Source of the DNA: Fuerstiella marisgermanici
GTDB taxonomy: Bacteria > Planctomycetota > Planctomycetia > Planctomycetales > Planctomycetaceae
Assembly: GCF_001983935.1 (NCBI RefSeq)
Contig: NZ_CP017641.1
Coordinates: forward strand, 124,001-188,000
Reading direction: 5' to 3'
Length of the DNA: 64,000 nt
Below, one piece after another: positions 17,900 through 27,223 of this stretch. Under the pieces are notes generated by a model that did no database searches, was not told the DNA's origin, and saw only the letters and a list, made by a program, of their open reading frames with translations. The number at the start of each line of letters is the position of its first letter. Position 1 is the first letter of the stretch. Both the position numbers and the translations under genes were made by a program.

Positions 17900-19588
17900 A
17901 TGAGCGAATCTCTGATTTTACAACATCGGCGGTGGTGGGCTTTGTCTATCGCCGCTGTCGCTGCTTATGCCGGAATGCTTCTGGACTACGGCCAACGGCT
18001 GTGGGCTCTTGAGTACTTTCAGTTCTATCCCGTGTTCGTTGTTGCCGTGCTCGGACTAACCATTAGCCGGCTACGCGAAGGCGTGTTTCCTGATCAACGG
18101 GCGTGGAGAATCGAACCGATCAGCTTGTGCCTCGGCGTCGCGGCCCTGTGGGGGGCAGGCTGGATTTGGTCACCATGGCTCGCGGCGTTATCGTTGCTGT
18201 TGCTCGGAGACTCTCTACTGAGCGGACACCTGGCAGTGCGGCGGTGTTGGCGATTGCTGTTTCTGTTGCTTACGCTTCCCATGAAGCTTGATGAACAGTT
18301 AGTTCATTCTCTGCAAAGAATCTCATCGACCTACGCGAGCACTCTGCTGGACCGACTGAATGTCCCGCACTTGATGAGTGGAAACGTGCTGGAACTGGCC
18401 GACAAACGGCTGTTCGTCGAAGAAGCATGCAGCGGGATTAGTTCAGTATATTTGCTGTTGGCAGCAACGGCTTTTTATGTGGTCTGGGCTCGTGTCAGAA
18501 TGCTTCAGGCGATCCCGTTGATTCTGTCGGTGTTGTGGTGGTCCATCGTCGCAAACATCTTCAGGATCGTCATTATCGCGGCGGGAATTGACTTCTATGG
18601 CCAGGATCTGACAGCAGGCTGGCAGCACGAAACACTCGGCATTTTTGTGCTGCTGCTTGCTATGTTGGGGATCTACAGCACGAATAATTTGTTGGAGTTT
18701 TTGCTCGGCCAAATCCGGCCGGATCGCAATGCCCAAAACAAAGATCCCTGGCGCCTGAAGAGTGTTCAATTCTGGAACTATCTGACAGCCGTTCGCCCGC
18801 AACAACGACTAGCGACAGGCACGTTTTGCATAAGCCTTCCTCGCCGCCCATTGCTGAATACGTTGACTCTGCTGATGCTCTTGTCCGGAGGATGGTACTG
18901 GACAAACGTAGTGCGAGCTAAGGTCGAGAGCAAACGTCCGGAAGATCTCGTCGCGGCTCAGATTGATGATTCCCAGTTGCAACAGCTGTCGAACCGTGAG
19001 TTCGACCTACTGGATGAAACCGTTTTCGGAAGTGTGAGCGAATTAACCACGGACGGGTTTCACACAGAGACACGTAGCGCATTGGACGATCGGAATCTGT
19101 TTGGCGCGCGGTCGCATGTATGGGACGTTAGCACACCTTTCGGCAAAGGCATCGTTGCCGTAGACGGTCCCTTCGGTCACTGGCACGATCTGCGAATTTG
19201 TTATGAATCCCAGGGCTGGAAGTTTGAACAGACATCAGTGCACCCAATTCATGGCCAGCTGCCAGGTAAAGACCTGGTGACTGTGCGTATGATCGATGTC
19301 AACGGCCAGCGTGCCCATTTACATTTCTGCCTTGTGTCCCCCATGGGCGCACTGATGCATGCACCGGTGGGCGACGACGATTCCCGTTTTGGTGCAAGAA
19401 TTCAGGAACGTTTGGCGAATACTATCATTCCTCGTGACAGTGGACATTGGTGGCAATTACAAATGCTGGTTCAGCACGACGGGCAATCGCTCACTTCAGA
19501 AGTGAAGGCGGAACAGCGGTTGTTCGCTCAGTTGCTCGCCCTCACGCTCCAACGCTGGAAGCGATCTGCAGGAGTTGACGTCCCGTGA
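17900..19588 (+). CDS. Exosortase (PEP-CTERM processing membrane enzyme)
   Basis: This is a 562-residue membrane protease/transpeptidase. The frame opens at a TTG at 17,807, but the ATG at 17,900 is preferred because it begins a normal exosortase N-terminus. The first 290 residues contain multiple membrane segments and the conserved catalytic triad: Cys177 in EEACSGISSVY, Arg222 in NIFRIVII and His243 in QHETLGIF. A second region of about 250 residues follows, with one more membrane segment (LNTLTLLMLLSGGWYWTNVV) and a soluble C-terminus, so it is longer than a minimal exosortase and resembles fused exosortase/EpsI-like proteins. It overlaps the TPR gene by 4 bp, indicating an operon. Confidence 0.85.
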   Translation: MSESLILQHRRWWALSIAAVAAYAGMLLDYGQRLWALEYFQFYPVFVVAVLGLTISRLREGVFPDQRAWRIEPISLCLGVAALWGAGWIWSPWLAALSLLLLGDSLLSGHLAVRRCWRLLFLLLTLPMKLDEQLVHSLQRISSTYASTLLDRLNVPHLMSGNVLELADKRLFVEEACSGISSVYLLLAATAFYVVWARVRMLQAIPLILSVLWWSIVANIFRIVIIAAGIDFYGQDLTAGWQHETLGIFVLLLAMLGIYSTNNLLEFLLGQIRPDRNAQNKDPWRLKSVQFWNYLTAVRPQQRLATGTFCISLPRRPLLNTLTLLMLLSGGWYWTNVVRAKVESKRPEDLVAAQIDDSQLQQLSNREFDLLDETVFGSVSELTTDGFHTETRSALDDRNLFGARSHVWDVSTPFGKGIVAVDGPFGHWHDLRICYESQGWKFEQTSVHPIHGQLPGKDLVTVRMIDVNGQRAHLHFCLVSPMGALMHAPVGDDDSRFGARIQERLANTIIPRDSGHWWQLQMLVQHDGQSLTSEVKAEQRLFAQLLALTLQRWKRSAGVDVP

Positions 19589-21117
19589 TTCGAAGATTCC
19601 TGCGCATCATATTGCTTCCAAAGTTCGTCCTGGAACTTCCTCGCTTTGCCCTGTCGTATTTGAAATCTCGAACATGGCTGAGTTTGCTGACCGCGATCCC
19701 CGCAGTCATCGTCACGTTGCTTCTGGTGATTGTGTTTGCGTCACGACATTCCGCTTCCCTTCAGCAGAACCTGCGACAGCGGTACAACGAACTTTCGCAA
19801 AAGGCATTCGAAAAGGGTGATCGAACGGAATCGGAATTGTACTTTGCCCGGCTACTGACCCTGACAACCGACCAACAGGAGGCATCATTTCGTTACGCAA
19901 AGCAGCTCTACGAAAAATCCAACGCTGCCACAGAGCCGCAGGTGGTGCTGCTGTCAAAGTCCACTGATCATGCCACTCCCCCTGACGACTTCGCAAAACG
20001 CGCCCTTGGCCTGTTGCAGTCATTGGCACCGCGCCGTGCGGATGCCGCAGGCTACCCCCCGGCGCACCGGTTTCTGGCTGACCACTTTGAAAGTCGCGAG
20101 CCGCCCACGCCCGTTACGCGACTTCTAACCCTGCAACATCGCGCGTTTGGTCATCCCAATAAAAAAGCCCCGGCGCTCGACCTGGCCGCCTTTTTTGCGA
20201 AACACAATTACCATCAGCAAGCGATCAATACGCTTAACAGGTGGCAAAAAGATCAACCAGACGTTCAGCTGGCGTTGGCCGCCGCCCACACCCATCTCGG
20301 AAACCATGCCGCCGCACGACGCCAACTTGAAGCCGCGACTGAACAGCTCGCGGCGAAACTGGAACAAGCTCCCCACAGCGTAGAAACACGGCAACAACTC
20401 AGCCGTGCATTCGGTGCACAGGGCCGCATTCTGGAATCACTGTTCGTGCTTGCGGAGGGATGCCGCCAGATAGACGATCCGCATCTTGCCGATCAACTTA
20501 TTCGGCATTACACGATCTGGCTTACTGACATGAGGCCGGAACAGGTGCGCCGCCAACTCAACAGTATCCAACTGGCTCTCGCGCCAACATTTCCACCGCT
20601 CGCCGACGACAAGGCGTTTGAAACCGATGTCATTCAGCTATCCAGCGGAGCCACGGTTTCACTTCCGACCCCGATCGTAGACTTTCACAACGCACTGCTC
20701 GCCGGTGAAGGGCAATGGCTGGTTCCGCTATTGATGGGTACTGACGAAGCTGCGGTTGGTGACCTTCCCGCGGCCGTCCAGCTACTGAAAGAAGCTACTG
20801 ACCTCCGCCCGAAGCATCCGGTAGCCGCTAACAATCTTGCCTGGGTGCTGTGGCGGCAGGCGGTGCCGACAGATGGAAAGATTAGCACAAGCGAAGCCTC
20901 AGCAGCGCAGCTAAAGCGTGCGTGGCAACTCGCAAATACGGCCGTAGACACGTGTCCTGAGAACGTATCGTTTCGAGAAACTCGCGGTTTGATCGCCGCA
21001 GCCGCCGGTCACTGGCAGGTCGCGATTGATGACCTGCAAATGTGTGCAGACAACGGAATGTCGTCTGAGGACATGCGGCGCACGTTGCATGAGGCCAAAG
21101 GCAGGCTGACTCCCTGA
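19585..21117 (+). CDS. Membrane-anchored TPR-repeat protein in the exosortase operon
   Basis: This 510-residue protein starts with GTG inside the exosortase stop codon. After a short cytoplasmic N-terminus there is one membrane anchor (LLTAIPAVIVTLLLVIVFAS, about residues 34-53). The rest is predicted helical, with TPR-like units such as NELSQKAFEKGDRTESELYF and ALAAAHTHLGNHAAARRQLE, and a C-terminal set around AANNLAWVLWRQA. TPR proteins often scaffold export or polysaccharide systems. Its coupling to the exosortase suggests a role in the same sorting pathway, but this is inferred. Confidence 0.75.
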   Translation: MIRRFLRIILLPKFVLELPRFALSYLKSRTWLSLLTAIPAVIVTLLLVIVFASRHSASLQQNLRQRYNELSQKAFEKGDRTESELYFARLLTLTTDQQEASFRYAKQLYEKSNAATEPQVVLLSKSTDHATPPDDFAKRALGLLQSLAPRRADAAGYPPAHRFLADHFESREPPTPVTRLLTLQHRAFGHPNKKAPALDLAAFFAKHNYHQQAINTLNRWQKDQPDVQLALAAAHTHLGNHAAARRQLEAATEQLAAKLEQAPHSVETRQQLSRAFGAQGRILESLFVLAEGCRQIDDPHLADQLIRHYTIWLTDMRPEQVRRQLNSIQLALAPTFPPLADDKAFETDVIQLSSGATVSLPTPIVDFHNALLAGEGQWLVPLLMGTDEAAVGDLPAAVQLLKEATDLRPKHPVAANNLAWVLWRQAVPTDGKISTSEASAAQLKRAWQLANTAVDTCPENVSFRETRGLIAAAAGHWQVAIDDLQMCADNGMSSEDMRRTLHEAKGRLTP

Positions 21118-21565
21118 TTGCAACCTGCTCGATTCATGGACAAGCCTGCAAAGTCGAATTGGAATGTTATTCTGCGGATCCGGGCGGCAACGGAACGCGA
21201 GAATTCATCAAGGTGATGAGACTCCTTAAAACCGATTCGGTCGTCGCACTGAAGCGTGTCGCGCAGCCCGGGCTGGAGATCAACATTGCCAGTAGCGAGG
21301 CGCTTCGCCTAATCGTCGAATGCCGCGAGGAAGAATCGATCGGGTTGTTTAATCTGGTGTGCGGGCTCAACCTGAAGCTGGTGCGCGTCGTTCAGACGCA
21401 CGTTTCTGTCTACCAATCTCGCCCCACCGAAGGGACGAATGTATGGAGAAGAATGAAACAAAACGTGCCGTTCTGCTCGCACATCACCTAATGTCACTGC
21501 GACTACCACGCGATCTTGCCCGAATGCGAAAAGGCGGCCACTCGGTCTGCGACGGAAGAACGTTC
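21118..21565. other. Region with one doubtful small reading frame
   Basis: A plus-strand frame at 21,159-21,491 (110 codons) could encode a small protein containing VVALKRVAQPGLEINIASSE. It has no ribosome-binding site that stands out and no recognisable family, and its C-terminus looks like translated non-coding DNA. It may be a gene remnant between the TPR gene and the broken DUF1553 gene. No other feature is seen. Confidence 0.25.
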
Positions 21566-21793
21566 TGGAGATAGGCGCGCAAAATGGCCCCACCATCGGC
21601 GCGCAACCGGTCCCACCTCGTTTGCCCTGCCGTCGTCTCGCCGTCACCGTTTGCTCTTCACGTAACTCCTGAGAGCCAACGGTGATGGGGAGGCGTAAGG
21701 CAGGCAGCTCCTGCTGTTGTTGAACTTGAACTGCGTGATTCGACTTTGCCGAATGACCAGCTTGTAGTGGGCCTGTTTGCACGCCTATCTCCA
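21566..21793. mobile_element. MITE-like element interrupting the DUF1553 gene
   Basis: About 228 bp are bounded by imperfect terminal inverted repeats: ggagataggcg at 21,567-21,577, and its complement at 21,782-21,792, with further similarity inward (gcaaa next to each). It encodes no transposase. DUF1553 coding sequence stops being recognisable exactly at its right end, after residues SSIF. Inside are smaller inverted repeats, gtcaccgtt against aacggtgat. No target duplication is evident. It may be a non-autonomous transposon or a dispersed intergenic repeat. Confidence 0.5.
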
Positions 21794-24014
21794 AAGATCG
21801 AGGATGCGTCTTTGGCCAGCGCGTCGCTGTTTGGCAAGCTTGATTGACGAAAGGCTTTGGACATCACCAGCATGCGAATGATGCGTTTCATCGAAAACGG
21901 GCGGCCCTCGGTACCGGACACTGAATCGGCCGAGCTGACGAACTCGGCGGCCAGCCAATCGAGCAACTCAGGATGGGTCGGCATCGCGCCTGCTTTTCCG
22001 AAGTCGCTGGGAGTGGAAACGATGCCTGTTCCGAAAGTGTGATGCCAGATGCGGTTGACCATGACGCGAGCCGTTAGCGGGTTGGCGGGGTCGGCGATCC
22101 ATTCCGCCAGCGCCTTTCGTCGCGCTGGACCGTTGGATTTTGAATCGACCGGCAGCGTCCCATTTAACGATTTCAGAGCGGCGGGCTGCACTTTGTTTCG
22201 AGGGTTCTCCGGACTGCCTCGTCCAAAACAAACGTCGCTGCAGGTTCGATGAACCTCGCCACGAACGCGGGTTGCCGACCGTGAATCAACATCTCGTCGA
22301 TGACGGCCTGAATCTCCTCCTGCAGCGTCTTTCGTTTTTCGTTTTCGTCGGCCCGCTTCTTCATCGAAGCCGTCGCACTGAACGTTTTCCAGTTGCCGTC
22401 TTCCTGCACGGCGAGCTTGAAGTCTCCGTACGAAATCTTATTCATCCCCTGCAGATAATCAGTCTCCAGGAAATCTTCGCGGTTCGTGCTGATGCGGACC
22501 GTGTCGATCTTTGTTGTTTCGGCGAAGTAGAATTCAAGCCAAGGGCGTTCCTTCGTTCCTTTTGGGGACTTTGCCAGCCACTGCTTCGTGCCGAAGATTC
22601 CGTTGACAAGTTTCGTTGCCGGCTTGCCTTCCTGGAAAGTCGCCGGGTTTTCACGAAGCGTGGTTCCAGCTTTCTCAAGAGCGACGTTTCGACGTTGTTC
22701 GTCGGCGGTGAAAATTTCCAATTCGTCGGCCATCACCCATCCGCCGTCAAATGCGATGCGAAGCCCTTCAGTCGACTGAGCCGGGAAACGAATTTCCTGA
22801 TAGCCCTGCCAATCCTCAATCCATCCCCAGCCGATTTTTCTCATGTCAGCCCGCAGTCCTTCCAGTTTCTGCAGAAGCTGTTTCTCCTTGACCACACGCC
22901 GATGGTCGTCGGCAAGTTCCGGAAACCGACCGCCGAATTCGATGTCCTGAAAGACCGCAGTTAGCGAGTAGTAGTCGGTAATCGTGATTGGATCGAATTT
23001 GTGATTGTGGCAGCGGGCGCACCCAATGGTGACGCCCATCATCGACGCACCGACGGTCTGAAGAATCTCGTCCATCCGATCCGCTCGTGCCTGACGGATG
23101 GCGGTTGGTTCAAAACCGACGGTTCCGGCGGGAACGTGTGGCCCTGCGACCAGTAAACCGGTGGCGTCGCCTGCGCCCATTGTGTCGCCTGCAAGTTGTT
23201 CGCGAATGAACGTGTCGTATGGTTTGTCTTCGTTGAAAGAACGAACGACGTAGTCGCGATACATCCACGCGTTTTTGCGATACATGTTGCTTTCGCTGCC
23301 GTTGGTTTCCGCCCAGCGAATGACATCCAGCCAGTGTTGAGCCCAGCGTTCGCCAAAATGAGGTGACGCGAGTAGTTCATCAAGAAGTGCCGAGTACTCC
23401 GCGTCAGCATCGCGGTCGAAGGCAGCCACAAATGCGGCTGTTCGTTCGGGCGTCGGTGCCAGACCGGTCAGCACAATCGATGCTCTGCGGATGAGAGCCT
23501 GAGGTGCAGCGGGATCTGAAAACTTCAGAACGGCATCGTCAAGTTTCTCCTGAAGGAAAGCGTCGATGCTATCGTGGGCGAACTCTTGTCGAACGGGTTG
23601 GAAGGACCAGTGATCAACAGTTTCATCAAGCTTCGCGTCCATCTGGCCGGGCCAGACTGCGCCCTCCTTAATCCAGCGTGTCAGCAGTGCGATCTCTTTC
23701 GCCGGTAACTTGTCCTCATCCGGCGGCATCTTTCTATCGGGATAGGCGTGATTGATCACGTCCAGCAGGTAGCTCTCGTCCGGCTTGCCAGCGACGACGC
23801 CCGGCAGCCCGGAATCACCGCCGCGCAACATCCACGGCCGCAAATCCAGTCGCAGACCGGACTCCTGTTCGTCTTCCCCGTGGCAGTACTAGCAACGTTC
23901 TTCAAGAATCGGCGCCACGTCCTTCTTGAAGTCGACCATCTCCTGCGCCTGCAGCAGTGCAGCTATGAGTATCACATCAATCAGTGAACCAAGGGTGAGT
24001 CGAATTGTAGTCAT
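21658..24014 (-). pseudogene. DUF1549/DUF1553 cytochrome-type protein, broken
   Basis: Planctomycete proteins of this class carry a c-type haem domain, DUF1549 and DUF1553, and are probably secreted enzymes. The original start is an ATG at 24,012-24,014. In that frame the haem motif C-x-Y-C-H has a TAG stop at 23,889-23,891 between the two cysteines. Downstream, the cytochrome remainder and DUF1549 (RRASIVLTGLAPTPERTAAF, ERWAQHWLDVIRW) run openly from 23,843 to 22,173. Two closely spaced frameshifts lie around 22,190-22,225. DUF1553 then continues ([18 protein letters not shown]) to about 21,794, where it runs into the MITE-like element. The stop, the shifts and the lost C-terminus make it a clear pseudogene. 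Confidence 0.85.
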
Positions 24015-24030
24015 GGGGATTCCTGTCTTC

Positions 24031-24141
24031 GTGAGCCGACGGCGCTAGCCGCGGGCCTGACTTTTGTCGCTATGTTTGCAGTTCGTATTTTCTGGCTAAG
24101 TTGCTACTGGTTCTTGCCCGACGCTAGCGCGTGCGGCTTAC
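24031..24141. repeat. Dispersed inverted-repeat element overlapping the sulfatase stop
   Basis: The left arm, gtgagccgacggcgctagcc and onward (24,031-24,056), is partly complementary to a right arm at 24,116-24,141. The right arm contains the last codons and stop codon of the sulfatase. The same arm sequence recurs at 27,148 and, in variant form, at 27,925 and 27,980. It is a family of hairpin-forming intergenic repeats in this cluster. Confidence 0.7.
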
Positions 24142-25758
24142 GATTGCAGCTTTCCAGCCGGCATTCATCTGCTTCATCAATTGTTTAACGACATCGGGGT
24201 TCGCGCCGGTGATGTTTTTCGATTCGTTCGGATCAACGGTGTGGTCGAATAACTCGACAAACAACGGTTTCGATTTCGGGTCACGATGATCTCGCCATGC
24301 AACCAGTCGATAGCGATTCGTTCGCATCGTGTAGCCCATCAGATGCTTTTCAAATAATTCCCGATCCCACACTTCGCCTTGCTTGTCAATGATCCGCTGT
24401 TCGACGTCTTCGATGAGCGGCCCGAACCATGTCTCCCGCATGCCCTGAGAAAGCGGGTTCGCAGCCCACTCACGCAACGCTGGATTCGGGTATTGACTGA
24501 ATGCAGCCTTTTTCCATGATCGATTCGGGTCGTCAAGCAACGGCGCGAAACTGTGTCCTTCCAAATGCTTCGGCGATGGAACCTTTGCCAACTCGCAAAG
24601 TGTCGGAAAGATGTCGACAAGTTCCACCAAAGCGTCGGTCTTTTCCCCCCGCGCCTTCATGTCCGGAGTCCGGATCATCAGCGGGACTCGAGTTGCGATC
24701 TCGTAATTCGTTGCCTTTCCACAGACATCCATGTCACCAAGATGCCATCCATGATCGCCCCAGACAATGACCACGGTGTTCTCACGCAGGCCTGCTTCGT
24801 CAAGAGCTTTCAGCAACAGTCCAATTTGGGCATCGACATAACTGGTGCTCGCGAGGTACGCGTGCTTCAGCGTTCTGGCCAGGTCGGCTTCGATCGCACC
24901 GTGCTTGGGAATGTTGGAGCGAGTTCGCAGTTCAAACGAAGCGTGCAGCCCCATTGCCGCTCCATCGGTCGGCGCGGTTCCATCGGTCGCGGGTGGAATG
25001 TTTTCGGGATCATATAAGTCCCAGTACTTCGCCGGGGCACACCAGTTGAGGTGCGGCAGATGGTAACCCATGCCGAGAAAAAATAGCTTCTTGTCATCGG
25101 CCATTTGCTTCATCGTCTTGATGGCCAGCAGGGTGTTATATCCGTCGATGTAGGCATGATCCGGTACGTCAGCGCGTTCAAAGGGCGGACCACTGGCCAG
25201 CCCGCGTCGTGCCGCTTCACCGTACTTGGCAAACATCTCCTTGAAGTTTTCGCTGCGAAGTTTGACGTTCTCCGGCAGACGATAAGGCCCGCTGGGTTTC
25301 TTGATGTCCTGGCCCAGCCACTTTGCTGCAGGACGACTCCACGAACGTTCTTCGTCAGTATCTCCGTGGTGAAAGATCTTGCCGACATAAGCCGTGTCGT
25401 ACCCGTGTGCGATCAAATGCTGCGGCAGAGTGAGGATGTCGGGTTGCAACTCTCGCAATGAGACGTAATTGTGAAACAGACCCGTCGTTTCCGGCCGAGT
25501 TCCGGTCATCAGACTTGCTCGCGACGGACGGCAAATCGCCTGTTGACAATACGCCCGGTTGAACAGTAATCCGTCTGCGGCAAGTCCGTTCAGATGCGGC
25601 GTGATCGCGGTCTCCGATCCGTAGCAGACCAGTTCCGGGCGCAGGTCATCGATGGCGATGAACAGGATGTTTGGTTTGTCGGCTGCGTTTGCCTGGTGAA
25701 TAAGCAGGAGAAGACAGCCGAACACGACCAGTTGTTTCAGTGTTTCAATCATCCTCAT
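24124..25758 (-). CDS. Secreted sulfatase, iduronate-2-sulfatase-like
   Basis: This sulfatase of about 544 residues removes sulfate esters, probably from algal polysaccharides. The start at 25,758 is chosen because it follows an agagga ribosome-binding site and begins a signal peptide (LKQLVVFGCLLLLIHQANA). The frame is open 45 bp further upstream. Metal-binding aspartates lie in AIDDLRPE near residue 37. The formylglycine cysteine is Cys76 in the signature CRPSR, followed by ASLMTG. VWGDHGWHLGDMDVCGK near residue 340 and the C-terminal HTVDPNESKN are typical of this sulfatase class. It is the only intact enzyme in the broken cluster around it. Its last residues and stop codon are supplied by a dispersed repeat. 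Confidence 0.92.
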   Translation of the reverse strand: MRMIETLKQLVVFGCLLLLIHQANAADKPNILFIAIDDLRPELVCYGSETAITPHLNGLAADGLLFNRAYCQQAICRPSRASLMTGTRPETTGLFHNYVSLRELQPDILTLPQHLIAHGYDTAYVGKIFHHGDTDEERSWSRPAAKWLGQDIKKPSGPYRLPENVKLRSENFKEMFAKYGEAARRGLASGPPFERADVPDHAYIDGYNTLLAIKTMKQMADDKKLFFLGMGYHLPHLNWCAPAKYWDLYDPENIPPATDGTAPTDGAAMGLHASFELRTRSNIPKHGAIEADLARTLKHAYLASTSYVDAQIGLLLKALDEAGLRENTVVIVWGDHGWHLGDMDVCGKATNYEIATRVPLMIRTPDMKARGEKTDALVELVDIFPTLCELAKVPSPKHLEGHSFAPLLDDPNRSWKKAAFSQYPNPALREWAANPLSQGMRETWFGPLIEDVEQRIIDKQGEVWDRELFEKHLMGYTMRTNRYRLVAWRDHRDPKSKPLFVELFDHTVDPNESKNITGANPDVVKQLMKQMNAGWKAAIVSRTR

Positions 25759-25930
25759 TCGGTTCCTCTGGCTTCCATTCATAAAGTTCAAACACATAGC
25801 CAATTACCGGGTTGCTATTCTGATCGTTGGTACACAGCCCAATCGGCCGCATTCGACGGATCAGACGAGTCGGAAACGCTGGCCTGTAAGACAAACGCAA
25901 CAAGCCCCAGAAAAACGATTGCCTGCGAAT

Positions 25931-25984
25931 TGTCGTGGATCGCTCCGCCGATCCAACGTTGGATCGGCGGAGCGATCCACGACA
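25931..25984. repeat. Perfect 54-bp palindrome
   Basis: Two 27-bp arms, perfectly complementary with no spacer, meet at 25,957/25,958 (centre atccaacgttggat). It lies between the sulfatase start and the GH16 stop. There is no T-run typical of an intrinsic terminator. A cruciform, REP-like element or protein-binding site are possible. Confidence 0.95.
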
Positions 25985-26027
25985 CTCAGGAGCAAGTCTT
26001 TGCGAAGTCTGACACCATTCGTCATTG

Positions 26028-27122
26028 TCAGTTCCCTGCCTTCTTCTTTGCGAACCAAGCCTGTCGCTCCTTGCCGGACACAATGCCATCTTTGTTCACG
26101 TCGATCTCGCCGAAGTTGGATTCAACCTTCGATTGGTTCCATGTCCAGCCATTCTCTTCCCATGTCACTTTCTCTCTGGCGACGTATTGCTGCTTCGACC
26201 AATCGGTGCTGGCGGCAGCGTGGTTGAATCGCCAGACTCGCACGTAATCGACGGACATGTGAGTCGGGAAGCCGTTGGCAGTCGTCTTCTCGGGTACGCG
26301 AGCCATTTCGCCCCCCTTGTACGTCACAAAGGGGTAGCGTAGTCCGAGCGAAAGTGTCACGTGCATCGGCAGGTGCCAATACAGGTTTGGCTTGCGCCCG
26401 ACTTCGTTTCCATCGATGTACCAAACGATTTCTTCTTTCGTGTTTTTGACCGCATAGACGTGATAGTCCTCGCGTGGATCCCAGGGCGAATCAAAATGAG
26501 TCTTGCAGAGTTCCGGGTTGGTGTGGGGACGACTCCACACTCGCTTGCCATCTTTGATGAGCACCGTGTGCAAATTGCAGTCGATGCGAGTGACCGGGAA
26601 GTGCTTCTTTGTCTGTGAGTCGAATTCGCTCTGTTGCAGCTCAACGATGTCGATTTCCGAGTAAGCCACCGTTTCGCCATCACTGGCTTGGTAGCGGTTT
26701 TGTGGGCCTATGCTGTAAAGCCAAAAAGACGGGCAGGCTCCGGGATAGCGCGAACAGCCTTTGATACGAGCCTCGAAGTATCCGTAAGTCATCGTCTTGT
26801 CGATGCGTGCCATACCAGATGTGTAGTGCAGTTGCTGTCCGCGTCACTGGTGATCTTTCTGAAGCATTCGCAGATGCATCGATCCATCGCTTTGCACGAC
26901 GTTCTCGGGTTCCCAACTCCAGGGGCCAAAGTCCTTTGAGTCGATGTTCCACTTTTGCTGGTCAATACTGTCGCTATTGAATTCGTCAGACTGGTCAGCA
27001 ACGAAAGTCAAATCCTTCGTCGTCAGCCCGACATCACCGGTCGGCACAGGGTCGGCTGCGATGGTCATCGAATGCGACGCAATCAGAATCGAAAGGAGTA
27101 GCAGGAGCTTCATCGAATTCAT
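26028..27122 (-). pseudogene. GH16 glycoside hydrolase (kappa-carrageenase/agarase-like) with in-frame TGA
   Basis: GH16 enzymes cut beta-linked marine galactans. The frame is continuous from the ATG at 27,122 to 26,028 apart from one TGA at 26,844-26,846, after QKDHQ and before RGQQLHYTSG. Before the stop are a signal peptide (LLLLLSILIASHSMTIAA) and the N-terminal sandwich (SDEFNSDSIDQQKWN). After it are the GH16 core, TYGYFEARIKG, and the catalytic motif EIDIVE. The C-terminus carries an EF-hand-like loop (DVNKDGIVSGKE). A single point mutation probably inactivated the gene. Sequencing error or a hypothetical readthrough cannot be excluded from sequence alone. Confidence 0.8.
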
Positions 27123-27147
27123 CCGAGGCAGATGAATTGTTTCGTTT

Positions 27148-27216
27148 GTGAGCCGACGGCGCTAGCCGCGGGCATTTGCGGTTGTTTCTAGAACCCGCGG
27201 CTAGCGCCGTCGACTC
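27148..27216. repeat. Dispersed inverted repeat between GH16 and FecR genes
   Basis: The arm starting gtgagccgacggcgctagcc at 27,148-27,173 is followed 20 bp later by its near-perfect complement at 27,194-27,216. It would form a long hairpin just after the stop of the FecR/LamG gene (minus strand). It belongs to the same family as the repeats at 24,031 and 27,925. Confidence 0.85.
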
Positions 27217-27223
27217 AAAGAGT

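Noticed and set aside
21309-21794. Minus-strand 161-codon frame through the MITE-like element
   Set aside because: It does not continue DUF1553 similarity and its sequence is basic and repetitive, as expected for non-coding repeat DNA.
25759-25930. A minus-strand stretch with signal-peptide-like residues (AIVFLGLVAFVLQASVS)
   Set aside because: It lacks a start codon, meets a stop after about 20 more residues and borders the palindrome; it may be a gene remnant but there is not enough to name it.
23889-26846. Recoding of TAG (pyrrolysine) or TGA (selenocysteine or tryptophan) in the two interrupted genes
   Set aside because: Different stop codons are involved, no recoding structure is seen, neighbouring genes use TGA and TAG as normal stops, and the DUF1549 gene has other lesions. 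Ordinary gene decay is simpler.
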